Below the pieces are notes generated by a model, which was not told where the DNA came from, did no database searches, and saw nothing but the letters and a program-made list of their open reading frames with translations. The translations under genes and the position numbers were made by a program. Positions 25,777-34,327 of a stretch of 64,000 nt of DNA are shown piece after piece. How positions within the stretch are numbered: position 1 is the stretch's first letter; each line of letters opens with the position of its first letter. Origin of the DNA: JBAZTO01 sp041661865 (GTDB taxonomy: Bacteria; Planctomycetota; Phycisphaerae; SM23-33); contig JBAZTO010000001.1 of NCBI GenBank assembly GCA_041661865.1, forward strand, positions 62,001 through 126,000, written 5' to 3'.

Positions 25777-28140
25777 TTAGCGCGCCGCGTCGTACATGGG
25801 GATGACGGTGATTCCCTGCGGAACGTTCATGACCAGCTGGAGATTGTTCACCTTGGAACGTTCAACGGGGTTGGTGGCATCGAAGTCCATGACCGAAACG
25901 GTGCACTGGGCTCCGGTGAACTCAGTGACGACAGCGTTGGCGAGATCAGCTGACGCGAAGGCATGGCGCCCAGCCAGGATCAGGTTGGGCACCGAGGCGT
26001 CGTAGGAGCTGCTGCGCACGATCATCTGCACTGCCTGCTTCACCGCGTCAGCGTTCCGACTGGCGGAGGCAGGGTTCAGGTTGAACGTGACGCGGATGAT
26101 GCGCGAGGTCTTCACCGCGTTGGACGTCAGCTCGGCGATGACCGAGTCGATGTTCGCGATCAGGTTCGTGATCCAGCTGGTCGTGTAGTGCGCGGTGATG
26201 AACACCGGGTCGAGGGTGACATCGTTGTAGCCCGGGATCTTGAGCCGGTAGCGGAACGAGGTGACGAGGTCAGTCGCGCTCGCGAACGGGTTGGCCGTCT
26301 GCAGCGTGGACGACATCTGGCTGTAATCGAAGGTGACAGCCAGCTCGTAGCGGGCAGAGGCGTCGAGCGGCGAGGACAGGGCTGCCGCAACGGAGACCTT
26401 GGCCGCCCCGGACTTCGAGGCCATGTCGATGTCCGCCTGCTCGATGGCACCGAGCGTTCCGACCTTGGCCTCGACGAGCGGGCCGTGATCGTCCGTCAGC
26501 TCAGCACCGGTCGTCGGGTGCACCAGCACCAGCTTCGTGCCTGAGATCTGCGTCGGAGTCAGCATCAGCGGGATGCCAGAAGCAGCCAGGTTGAAGCGGA
26601 CCTTGAGCGGGACGGTGCTGGTCGTGAAGATCTCGGCGGCCGGCTTGGTGACGCTGGCACCGAGATCATCCGTCGACGCCCCGATACGCGTGGTCACGCC
26701 CGAAGCCGTCGGCGTCTGGGTCGCGTTCACCACCATGTCGATGGCCAGCGTGGTAATCACGTCGCCCGTGGCGGGCTTCATGTCCACCGTGAAGTGGACG
26801 TTGGTCTTCCCGCTGATGGGCGTTCCGCCATTGGCTGCCTGCAGACTGGTGAGCAGCGCGCCGAAGTCGGTGACAGACGGCACGAGATCGAAGGTGCCCA
26901 CACCTGTGGTCGAACCATTGAGCGGGTTGCGGCTGCTCGAGGTGTTGCCGAACTGGAGCGAGAAGCCCTGCAGCGGCACGTTGTTGAACGTGGTGCGGGT
27001 CTGCACCGGCTGGGAGACGCCGTCGACGGTGAGCGAGAGCGGCGACTTGAAGGCCGTCGTCTTGGTCGTCTCGTCGATCGTTCCCTGCACCTCGGCCTTG
27101 CTGCCGCTGAGCTTCAGCGTCATCACCCCAGCCATGCTGGCCAGGGTGGCGGAGGCTGCAGCGTCGTCGAAGGCGTTCTTCGCCGGCAGGCTGCCGGTGC
27201 TGAGCAGCTTGGCTGCCCAGTCCTCGTCCTTGTGGTAGCGCGAGAAGACGAGCATCGACATCGTGAAGTGGGCGAAGCCCTCTTCGGCGCCGGTGCGTGC
27301 GATGTTGAGCGTGGTGAACCAGCCGCAGTAGACCTCGCCGTCCACGATCAGGCGGGTGAACAGGCTGCGGGAAATCTGCTCCGACGCTCGCAGGGCGCGG
27401 TCGTAGAGAACGCGCAGGCCGAGCGTGTGCGGGACGATGTAGCGGCCCTTGTCCTGATCCGACATGCCAGCGAGCTGGCCGGCCATCGAGGGGTTGGTCA
27501 GGCCGAACGTCAGCAGGTCCGGGTTCACCGCACCGGTACGGCACATGCCGGTGATCATCACCTTGCGCATGTAGCGGCCGGAGGCGAAGACGTGGGGCGC
27601 ACCGAAGGTTTCGGAGACCTCAGCCTTCTCCGCGTCCATCTCCTGCGTGTCGGTGATGAAGAAGTCGTTGTACTTCATCCCCAGGGACTTCACCGTCGCC
27701 ACATCCGCCGTGCTCTGCGGATTCGCCGGCATCTGGGCGATCTCGATGTAGGTCGGCGGATCGACGCCACGATCATTGGCGAACGGCGTGCCGGTGCGGC
27801 CGCGGAACGCGCGGGTGAACTTGAACTTCGCCTGCGCCTGGTTGAGCAGGTTGGTCAACGGTGCGGCGGCCTTGGCCAGGCTCGCGGCCACGGCAGACGC
27901 GACGGAGCTGACCTTCCTGACTGCAGCAGCCTTGGCACGCTCGGTGGCGTCACGCTGATCGATCGCCTCGTTGGTCATCGCCTGGAAGCGGGTTGCGGCC
28001 GCAATCGACGCGGCGCTGTGGTCGCCGGTGACCTGCTGGGCCGCGAGGATGCGGGCCTGGTAGTGGGCCTCGCTCTCGCCCATGATCTGGGGGATCGACT
28101 TGTAGACGTTGACCTGGGTCGGCGAAGAGACGTCGGCCAT
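25777..28140 (-). CDS. Probable baseplate or tail structural protein
   Basis: A 787-residue protein. The first 110 residues are helical and Ala-rich. Residues about 120-300 contain aromatic, strand-rich sequence (RLIVDGEVYCGWFTTLNIAR). The C-terminal 450 residues are Thr/Ser/Ala-rich repeats of beta domains, as in baseplate wedge or fibre-base proteins. No definite family. Its place between the hub-like gene and a small gene under the class B promoter at 28685 supports a tail role. Confidence 0.55.
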   Translation of the reverse strand: MADVSSPTQVNVYKSIPQIMGESEAHYQARILAAQQVTGDHSAASIAAATRFQAMTNEAIDQRDATERAKAAAVRKVSSVASAVAASLAKAAAPLTNLLNQAQAKFKFTRAFRGRTGTPFANDRGVDPPTYIEIAQMPANPQSTADVATVKSLGMKYNDFFITDTQEMDAEKAEVSETFGAPHVFASGRYMRKVMITGMCRTGAVNPDLLTFGLTNPSMAGQLAGMSDQDKGRYIVPHTLGLRVLYDRALRASEQISRSLFTRLIVDGEVYCGWFTTLNIARTGAEEGFAHFTMSMLVFSRYHKDEDWAAKLLSTGSLPAKNAFDDAAASATLASMAGVMTLKLSGSKAEVQGTIDETTKTTAFKSPLSLTVDGVSQPVQTRTTFNNVPLQGFSLQFGNTSSSRNPLNGSTTGVGTFDLVPSVTDFGALLTSLQAANGGTPISGKTNVHFTVDMKPATGDVITTLAIDMVVNATQTPTASGVTTRIGASTDDLGASVTKPAAEIFTTSTVPLKVRFNLAASGIPLMLTPTQISGTKLVLVHPTTGAELTDDHGPLVEAKVGTLGAIEQADIDMASKSGAAKVSVAAALSSPLDASARYELAVTFDYSQMSSTLQTANPFASATDLVTSFRYRLKIPGYNDVTLDPVFITAHYTTSWITNLIANIDSVIAELTSNAVKTSRIIRVTFNLNPASASRNADAVKQAVQMIVRSSSYDASVPNLILAGRHAFASADLANAVVTEFTGAQCTVSVMDFDATNPVERSKVNNLQLVMNVPQGITVIPMYDAAR

Positions 28141-28143
28141 GGC

Positions 28144-28671
28144 CTACCTCAGTCCGGTGGGCTGGTTGAGCTCGAGTTCGTCGATCTGGATCTCGCCGCC
28201 GAACTCCGGGCGGGTGCCGGCGCGGTCGCCGACCACCACGCCGCCCAGGTCGACCTGGGAGACCAGCGATTCGCGGTAGGTCTTGGACGAGGTGAAGGTC
28301 GCGGTGACGGCGGAGAGGCCGGCGATGCTGTCGGCGAAGGCTGGGGCCATGACGCGGGTGTTGGAGGCGTGGCGGCCGTCGGCCTGGAGAGCCGGGCGAT
28401 CAGGCTGCGATTCAGCACCCCTGGCGATCTTCAGGAAGGCAGGAGCGTTCGCGACTGCCTTCTGCCCCAGGAGCTGCCGTTGGGCGTCTTCCTTGAACAA
28501 TGGGCGTCCAGGCGGGTCGGTCTCGACGTGGTTGTCCGAGTAGACATAGGCAGTGAACTGGCCGATGTAGTCGTTGCGTATCTCGGTCTTGATCAGCACC
28601 GGGTCCACGAGGTAGTCGTGCAGCCACGGAAACTGGTCGTAGGGAGGCGCGAGACCGTCGGCGGTGGCCAT
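28144..28671 (-). CDS. Unknown tail-operon protein
   Basis: A 175-residue protein starting MATADGLAPPYDQFPWLHDY; a GTG at 28677 is an alternative start two codons upstream. No family recognised. It is the first gene of the hub/sigma/polymerase operon, directly under the exact 19-base class B motif, with 13 bases (7 for the GTG) between motif and start and no ribosome site. Confidence 0.65.
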   Translation of the reverse strand: MATADGLAPPYDQFPWLHDYLVDPVLIKTEIRNDYIGQFTAYVYSDNHVETDPPGRPLFKEDAQRQLLGQKAVANAPAFLKIARGAESQPDRPALQADGRHASNTRVMAPAFADSIAGLSAVTATFTSSKTYRESLVSQVDLGGVVVGDRAGTRPEFGGEIQIDELELNQPTGLR

Positions 28672-28684
28672 GGGCACCAGCCTA

Positions 28685-28703
28685 CTTAGAGGGGGCTAAC
28701 AGG
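28685..28703 (-). promoter_or_regulatory. Class B phage promoter element, long form
   Basis: An exact copy of the 19-base motif found at 11298-11316. It would start the operon running from 28671 through the hub, sigma and polymerase genes to 13803, placing the phage polymerase and sigma under a phage-type element. An autoregulatory loop is possible. Confidence 0.6.
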
Positions 28704-28719
28704 CAACCGAGGCACCCCG

Positions 28720-30117
28720 TCAGTACGCCGCGGCACCACCGTCCGTGATCGTCCACCCCTTGCCTCCGCTTCCAACAGGGAGGACCAACCAAGCCCTGGC
28801 AGCCACCGCGTCAGCGTCGAGACTCGAATACGTCGAGTCGCCGGCGTGAAAGACGACATTATTCTGAAGGGCAAGCCCCTTGCTCGAGGCTGAGCCCAAT
28901 GCGCCGCCGGTCCAGCCGGTCCAACCCTTGAGCAGGGCGGAATAGTTGACCGTGCTGGTCGAACTATTCGGGGCATTGAGGTCTGCCCCGAAGAACATGT
29001 TGGCCATCGATGTGGCGGCTTTTGGCCACCAGTTACCGATGTTCTGCTTGAATGCCGTTGCCTGATAGAATGCAGAGTCGAAGACCTGAACGTTCGAAAC
29101 ATCCCAGTCCCCGACGAGCTGGTTGAAGTCCTGGCACTGGTAGAACATCTCGGTCATGTCCTGAACCTGCCCCGTCGCCCATTCCCGAATAGGCTGGTTG
29201 AACTTCAACGCCCGGCGGAACATCCGAGCCATGGATGTCACCTGGCTGACGTCCCACCCGCCGATTGGCTGGTTGATAACCAATGCCCCGTTGAACAGGT
29301 CGGACATGTCCTGAACGCTGTGCGTGTCCCAGACGCCGATATTCTGATCAAACGCTTGGGCATCTCGGAAAGTCGCCCGCATGGTTGTCACGAGCCCGGT
29401 ATTCCAATCTCCAATAGGCTGATCGAACGCCCAGGCTGCATCGAACATGTAGCTCAAGTCGGTCGTCAATCCCAGGTACCAATCGTTGATCGATGGCGAT
29501 CCCCCGTTGTTGAATGCGTGGGCGCCTTGAAAGAACCGACTTTTGTTGACAACCTGGTGAATGTCCCAAGCCCCGAGGTTCGCGTCTATGAGAGGGCATC
29601 CTGCGAAGGCTCCGGCAGCGGCAACGACGGTTCTCATATCCCAGGCAGCAAGGTTGACCGGCGTTGTGAGGGCTGAACAACCGTCGAAGAAGTCAGAGAT
29701 GTCGACGTTGTGGCCGAAGTATGGCGCGTCCGTCGCTGTGACCGTCATGTTGGCACAGCCGTACCAGGGACCGTTGCCACGCCAGCGGATCGAGCTGCCC
29801 CAATGGGACAGCGTCATCACCTTGAGACAGTCCCCTGTGTTGTTGAACGCCCAGCCGTCGCAGTTGCCGCGGATGCTGACATTGTAGATGCCAGGCAACG
29901 CGTAGGTATGCAGCGTCTGTGGCTGATCATACGCGGTGATCTGCTCCTCGTTGCCATCGCCCCAGTTGACGAAGAAGTTGAAGGCGCCAGCGGCGAGCAA
30001 CGGCAGCTGGAACTGGTTCGATGGCGTGCCGGCCTTCGTGGTGTCGATTGTGAACTGGGCAGACCGCCAGTTTGGCACCTGAAACAAGGCCGCTAGGGAT
30101 TGGATGAACGAGGCCAT
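28720..30117 (-). CDS. Tail adhesin with BspA-like leucine-rich repeats
   Basis: A 465-residue protein. After a short N-terminal anchor (MASFIQSLAALFQV) comes a PKD-like beta domain (about 20-95; NWGDGNEEQITAY). It is followed by about nine repeats of roughly 24-26 residues with the pattern F(N/D)QPIG.WD(T/V)S.V..M..MF..A (about 120-370). This is the BspA/DUF285 surface-protein repeat, which in bacteria binds host molecules and other cells. On a phage it is best read as a receptor-binding or fibre protein. The short C-terminal region ends in a Gly/Ser/Ala stretch. The start touches the next gene's stop at 30117. The anchor resembles that of the adhesin at 57029. Confidence 0.8.
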   Translation of the reverse strand: MASFIQSLAALFQVPNWRSAQFTIDTTKAGTPSNQFQLPLLAAGAFNFFVNWGDGNEEQITAYDQPQTLHTYALPGIYNVSIRGNCDGWAFNNTGDCLKVMTLSHWGSSIRWRGNGPWYGCANMTVTATDAPYFGHNVDISDFFDGCSALTTPVNLAAWDMRTVVAAAGAFAGCPLIDANLGAWDIHQVVNKSRFFQGAHAFNNGGSPSINDWYLGLTTDLSYMFDAAWAFDQPIGDWNTGLVTTMRATFRDAQAFDQNIGVWDTHSVQDMSDLFNGALVINQPIGGWDVSQVTSMARMFRRALKFNQPIREWATGQVQDMTEMFYQCQDFNQLVGDWDVSNVQVFDSAFYQATAFKQNIGNWWPKAATSMANMFFGADLNAPNSSTSTVNYSALLKGWTGWTGGALGSASSKGLALQNNVVFHAGDSTYSSLDADAVAARAWLVLPVGSGGKGWTITDGGAAAY

Positions 30118-30704
30118 CAGGTCGCTACCAGAAGCGTGCGCTGCCCGCCGTTGCCGTGCCCACCCGCGTTGTCATTGCCCTGGTGGCCGGTGAAGCCGAC
30201 CTGGACTCCAACGGTGAGGCCCGGGCTCGAGATGAGCCCGGCATCGCGCGCTGCGATCAGGGTGTTCCAGATCTGCGACTGCTGGTTGATGGGCAGGAGC
30301 GAGAGATGGATGGTGACGCTGGTCAGGAAGGGGTTGATGCCCGCCAGGGCCAGCGGGGTCGTGCCCAGGTTGGTGATGGTGACCGAGGCCGGCAGGCCCA
30401 GGCCTCCGGGGACGTCGACCACGTCGAGGCCGGTCCCGTGACCGCCGATGTTCTGGACGCCCTGCTGCCCAGTGGCGAGGTCGTCGACCTCCAACGGGGT
30501 GCCGCTCACGTTCACCAGGCTTTTCAGGTAGGCGTTGCAGATCGCGTTCCAGACCAACGTACGCTGGGCGAGCTGAAAGGCTGCCAGATCAACAAGGCGG
30601 GCTTCTGCTGGGGCCAAGGTCTTGAGGCCTGCCAGCGCCAGCGGCTCGGTCAGCAGGTTGGTGACCGTCGCCGAGGCTGGAATGGTCGACGGATCAGCGG
30701 GCAT
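30117..30704 (-). CDS. Unknown protein with internal duplication; paralogue at 62387
   Basis: A 195-residue protein made of two similar halves. Each half begins with a TNL(L/G)T-type strand, continues to a WN(A/T) segment, and ends in a Gly/His motif (TGQQGVQNIGGHGTG and TGHQGNDNAGGHGNG). The 230-residue plus-strand protein at 62387 has the same two-unit design and near-identical motifs. Function unknown; both lie beside adhesin or fibre genes, so a virion accessory role is likely. Confidence 0.7.
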   Translation of the reverse strand: MPADPSTIPASATVTNLLTEPLALAGLKTLAPAEARLVDLAAFQLAQRTLVWNAICNAYLKSLVNVSGTPLEVDDLATGQQGVQNIGGHGTGLDVVDVPGGLGLPASVTITNLGTTPLALAGINPFLTSVTIHLSLLPINQQSQIWNTLIAARDAGLISSPGLTVGVQVGFTGHQGNDNAGGHGNGGQRTLLVAT

Positions 30705-30742
30705 GGCGGGAGTCTACCCCCGGAAGCGGGGCAGCAAAGCGC

Positions 30743-31420
30743 TCACTGGCTCACGAAGCCCGGCACGTTGGACGGCTGCAGCACGGTCGACCCGGTGCCC
30801 GGGTTCAGCGCCACCGCGTTGGTCTGGATGGTGACCCCGAACTGGCTCTGGTTGCAGAGCAGGTTACCCCACGGCGGCACGGACGGCACGAAGGGGATGA
30901 GCGGCAGGTTCGAGGGGATGACGTTGTCCAGGCTCTGCGTCTGGGCCGCTGAGGTGCGGTGGATCGTATCCGACAGGCTGGTCATCGCGGCTTCGCGCTT
31001 GGTCGGGTCGTTGAGGTTGGCGAAGGTGTCCTGGCTCGGCGCGGTCTGCGGCGGCAAGTAGCTCATCACCTGCAGGTCGGAATAGGCCGAGGTGTTCGCA
31101 TCGGTGGTGGGCGACGGGTCTTCAGCCGTCGGCAGCTGGGCAGCCAGGTAGCGCGGCAGGCCACCGGCGTCGTAGGCGCCCATGGAGATGGCGTTGATGA
31201 CGAGCGCGGCGCGCACGGTGGCGAAGTAGCCCGAGATGTTGTAGGTCGACAGGCTGGCAGGCTTCTCAGCAACGATGGCAGAGGCCTGCGTCGACTGGCC
31301 GAAGTCGGTGCGGATTCGCGGCCGCACCGGGCCAGCGTTCGGATCGGGCGTGACATCGTTGACCAGGTTGCGCAGGAAGTGCGGCTGGTAACTCGGGTGG
31401 GTGGTGTTGAAGAGCGGCAT
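30743..31420 (-). CDS. Unknown tail-region protein
   Basis: A 225-residue protein starting MPLFNTTHPSYQPHFLRNLV. It is Ser/Thr/Pro-rich and probably beta-structured in the C-terminal half. No family recognised. It lies in the adhesin block, 3 bases downstream of the stop of the next gene. Confidence 0.65.
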   Translation of the reverse strand: MPLFNTTHPSYQPHFLRNLVNDVTPDPNAGPVRPRIRTDFGQSTQASAIVAEKPASLSTYNISGYFATVRAALVINAISMGAYDAGGLPRYLAAQLPTAEDPSPTTDANTSAYSDLQVMSYLPPQTAPSQDTFANLNDPTKREAAMTSLSDTIHRTSAAQTQSLDNVIPSNLPLIPFVPSVPPWGNLLCNQSQFGVTIQTNAVALNPGTGSTVLQPSNVPGFVSQ

Positions 31421-31423
31421 GGA

Positions 31424-31783
31424 TCAGACCTCGGGCGCAACGTAGGCCAGGGTGTCGATGCGGATGCTGTAGCCCGTGACCACGGCGGTGTCGGTGAGGA
31501 CGAGGTCGCCGGCGGCGATGCCGACGCTGCCACGCAGGATGAGCGACAGATCCGAGCGGTAGAGCTCGAAGTAGGTGGCGGTGCCGGTGAAGACCGCGGT
31601 GGCGAGGAGCGGCGTGGCCAGGTTGATCACCCCGTTGATGGGAGCAGCGAACGGCGCGGCCCCCAGAGCGAACGTGGCGAGGGTCTGTCCGGTGCCACTC
31701 TTGAGGATGAGCGTGCCGTTCACCGCAGCGTCGCGGACGACCTGGGCCTGGGCATTGAGCAAGGAGACGTCAGCGAAGAGCAT
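31424..31783 (-). CDS. Unknown small tail-region protein
   Basis: A 119-residue beta-rich protein starting MLFADVSLLNAQAQVVRDAA, with strands such as TYFELYRSDLSLILRGSVG that resemble small fibre or head-decoration domains. An in-frame extension to 31813 overlaps the previous gene and is not preferred. Function unknown. Confidence 0.6.
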   Translation of the reverse strand: MLFADVSLLNAQAQVVRDAAVNGTLILKSGTGQTLATFALGAAPFAAPINGVINLATPLLATAVFTGTATYFELYRSDLSLILRGSVGIAAGDLVLTDTAVVTGYSIRIDTLAYVAPEV

Positions 31784-31791
31784 AGGATCTT

Positions 31792-31956
31792 TCAGCCGAA
31801 GTGGCGTTTCCACCAGGAGGGATTGGATGCGTCAGCGTACGCAGGACTCTCAACCATCGCCTTGAGCGTCTGGGCCAGCTGCAGCATAGCATCGCCCTCG
31901 GCCTTGATAAAGACCGGGTTCGGCGCGGGCTGCTGCGGCTGGGGCTGATCGGCCAT
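31792..31956 (-). CDS. Small protein of the adhesin operon
   Basis: A 54-residue protein, MADQPQPQQPAPNPVFIKAE..., with a Pro/Gln-rich start, an amphipathic helix (AMLQLAQTLKAMVES) and an aromatic end (WWKRHFG). The ATG at 31956 lies one base before the stop of the upstream PKD gene. Function unknown. Confidence 0.55.
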   Translation of the reverse strand: MADQPQPQQPAPNPVFIKAEGDAMLQLAQTLKAMVESPAYADASNPSWWKRHFG

Positions 31957-31957
31957 G

Positions 31958-34324
31958 TTACACCCGGGTGACGACCGCGGTGTGGAACGGCGAGTTGTTC
32001 CAGCTGCCCTCGGGCGGCGAGGCCTGGTTGTTGGTCGGGAACACGGCGAAGGGCGGGCCACCGACGAACGTCGAGGTGTCGTCGATCAGCCAGCACTGGT
32101 AGGTCTCGAAGTAGAAGATCGCCTTGTTGCTGTCGTTCTGCGCGCGGTAGACGCGCACCGGCCCGGGCGTGGCATAGCCACCGGGGTTGAAGTCGACCGG
32201 GCCAGCCCCGTCGTAGTTCTGGCTGTAGAAGCCCTGGTCCGAGGGCGCGTAGATGTCGTCGAAGGCCGTGCCGGTGTTCGAGACCTGGAAGCTCGAGACG
32301 TCGGTCGTGATCTGCACGATGATGTTGGTCGAGCCAGCCCAGTTGGTCGCGGTGATCGACACCTCGAAGACGCCGGAGCCGTAGGGCACGCCGTAGATGA
32401 TGTGGTCGCTGCTCGGGTACTGGTAGTCGTAGATGTTCGGCGGCAGGTTCTGGATGTCCCACGTCACCGGCAACGGATTCGGTGCCAGCGTGAGGTTGAG
32501 CTGGTTGTAGACGCCCTCGTGCCAGGTCAGCGGATCGTTGATGAACGTGAACTCGGGCACGAAGGCTTGGGCGATGTGCAGGATCATCGAACCAGCAGAG
32601 ACGTGGTCCGAGTAAGTGATGCTGACAGCGACGACGAAGTCGCCATAAACGGTGGGCAAACCCGAGATGTTGCCGTTGCTACCGTTGAGCGTCAGGCCAT
32701 CCGGGAGCGGGCCGCTCTCGATGATCGTCGGCGTGCCGGTGTAGGCGATCGTGAAGGTCTGGTCGAGACCCTGCTGGAGGTTGATCTCCTGGCCGGTGAG
32801 GAAGTCGCCGCCACCGCCGCCCGGAGCGAGCGAGATCGCCAGCTCCTTGATGTCGAAGCCGACGCCGTTGATCGCCTTGATCTTCGTGCGGATGATCCCA
32901 CTCGGCGTGCCAGAGAGCAGGCCGGTCGTCTGGTTCACCGAGACGCCGTCCGGCAGGTTCCACGCATCGAACGAGGTCGGGCTGTTCAGCGCCGTGATCT
33001 GGTAGCTGAAGGGCGAGCCGACGGGGGCATTGGCGATAAGCGAGGAGTTGATCGACGGGGCGAAATGCAGGTTCAGCGTGGCCGATCCCGTGCCGACGAC
33101 GTTGGTGGCCGAGATCGTGCAGCTGGTGGGCGAGGTCGTGGGATAGCCCGAGATGACGCCGGTCTGGCTGTTGAAGCCGAGCCCGGCCGGCAATCCGCTA
33201 GCGCCGAACGACGTGGGCTGGTGGTTCGCCGTGATCTTGTAGTAGAACGGCTCGCCGATGCGCGCAGTCACATCAAGCGGGCTGGTGATCTGCGGCACCT
33301 CGGTGGGCAGCGGGCCAGCGCCAGCGTCGACAGCCACGACGGTGGAGAACAGCGTGTTGCGGCTGTCGACGATGACCAGGGTGACGTTGTAGAACCCAGG
33401 CATCTTGAACGAGTGGACCGGGTTCTCCTCGGTCGACGTCTCACCGTCGGCGAAGTCCCAGGCGAAGCGGTACGGCCCGCGGCCGCCGGAGACGCGCGCA
33501 TAGAAGGTCGAGGGGAACGGTGACTTGCCCAGCTCGGGCATCCGCACCGGATCGGCGAAGAGCGCCGGCACGATGTTGATGAACGCGGCTGCACCGGTGT
33601 CGTGGCCCAGAGCATCGACCACGGCGACCGAGGCGGCGTACTGGCCACCCTTGGGGTAGCTGTGCGAGACGCTCGCCCCGGTGGCGGTGTGCCCGTCGCC
33701 GAAGTCCCAAGCGTAGGTGTACGGCCCGGTGCCGTTGGCAGCGGCCGCGGTGAAGTCGTAGGTCTGCGGGTTGGAGCCCGGCTGCAGCACAGCAGTGATC
33801 GCCACCGTCATCGGGTTGGTGATCTCGATGTTCTCGAGCGTGCGGCTGATGCGGCTGAGGCTGTCGGTGACCACGAGGCGCACGACGTAGCTGCCAGCTT
33901 CGGCATAGACGTGCGACGGATTCTGCGCGGTCGAAGTCCAACCATCGCCGAAGTCCCAAGCATAGCTGTAGGCCGGATCGCCGCCGGTGGTGGCGTCGGT
34001 GAACTGCACACTGTTGGTGCCGCCAGGACCGTTGGTGACCACGCTGGTGAAGGCCGCGTCGAGCACCGGGTTGACGACGTAGCTCTCAGACCAGCTCGCG
34101 GTGTGACCCAGCGCGTCGGTGACGACGAGCGATACGTCGTAGGTGCCGCCGTGGAGGTACTCGTGCGTTCCCACCGGGAGCTGCGAGGTGTAGCCGTCGC
34201 CGAAGCGCCAGAGGTAAGAAAAAGGAGGATAGGTTCCACCGGCCACGCCGGCGAAGTCCATGATGAGCGGTGCGGCTTTGGTGCCGGACGCGGGGTTGAG
34301 AACAGGCGTGACGTTGATGGCCAT
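31958..34324 (-). CDS. Large adhesin with four PKD and several Ig-like domains
   Basis: A 788-residue protein. Residues 1-340 hold four PKD domains, each with the WDFGDG or WDFADG signature and a VVTDALGH-type strand. Residues about 340-600 hold at least three Ig-like He_PIG-type domains (pattern GxPFxYxIxAxxxPTSF...LPxGLxxNxxTGxxSGxP). The C-terminal 190 residues are distinct and probably carry the binding tip. These modules mediate protein or sugar contacts on cell surfaces; on the phage the likely role is a tail fibre or receptor-binding protein. It begins 4 bases from the next PKD gene and clearly arose with it by tandem duplication. Confidence 0.75.
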   Translation of the reverse strand: MAINVTPVLNPASGTKAAPLIMDFAGVAGGTYPPFSYLWRFGDGYTSQLPVGTHEYLHGGTYDVSLVVTDALGHTASWSESYVVNPVLDAAFTSVVTNGPGGTNSVQFTDATTGGDPAYSYAWDFGDGWTSTAQNPSHVYAEAGSYVVRLVVTDSLSRISRTLENIEITNPMTVAITAVLQPGSNPQTYDFTAAAANGTGPYTYAWDFGDGHTATGASVSHSYPKGGQYAASVAVVDALGHDTGAAAFINIVPALFADPVRMPELGKSPFPSTFYARVSGGRGPYRFAWDFADGETSTEENPVHSFKMPGFYNVTLVIVDSRNTLFSTVVAVDAGAGPLPTEVPQITSPLDVTARIGEPFYYKITANHQPTSFGASGLPAGLGFNSQTGVISGYPTTSPTSCTISATNVVGTGSATLNLHFAPSINSSLIANAPVGSPFSYQITALNSPTSFDAWNLPDGVSVNQTTGLLSGTPSGIIRTKIKAINGVGFDIKELAISLAPGGGGGDFLTGQEINLQQGLDQTFTIAYTGTPTIIESGPLPDGLTLNGSNGNISGLPTVYGDFVVAVSITYSDHVSAGSMILHIAQAFVPEFTFINDPLTWHEGVYNQLNLTLAPNPLPVTWDIQNLPPNIYDYQYPSSDHIIYGVPYGSGVFEVSITATNWAGSTNIIVQITTDVSSFQVSNTGTAFDDIYAPSDQGFYSQNYDGAGPVDFNPGGYATPGPVRVYRAQNDSNKAIFYFETYQCWLIDDTSTFVGGPPFAVFPTNNQASPPEGSWNNSPFHTAVVTRV

Positions 34325-34327
34325 GGC

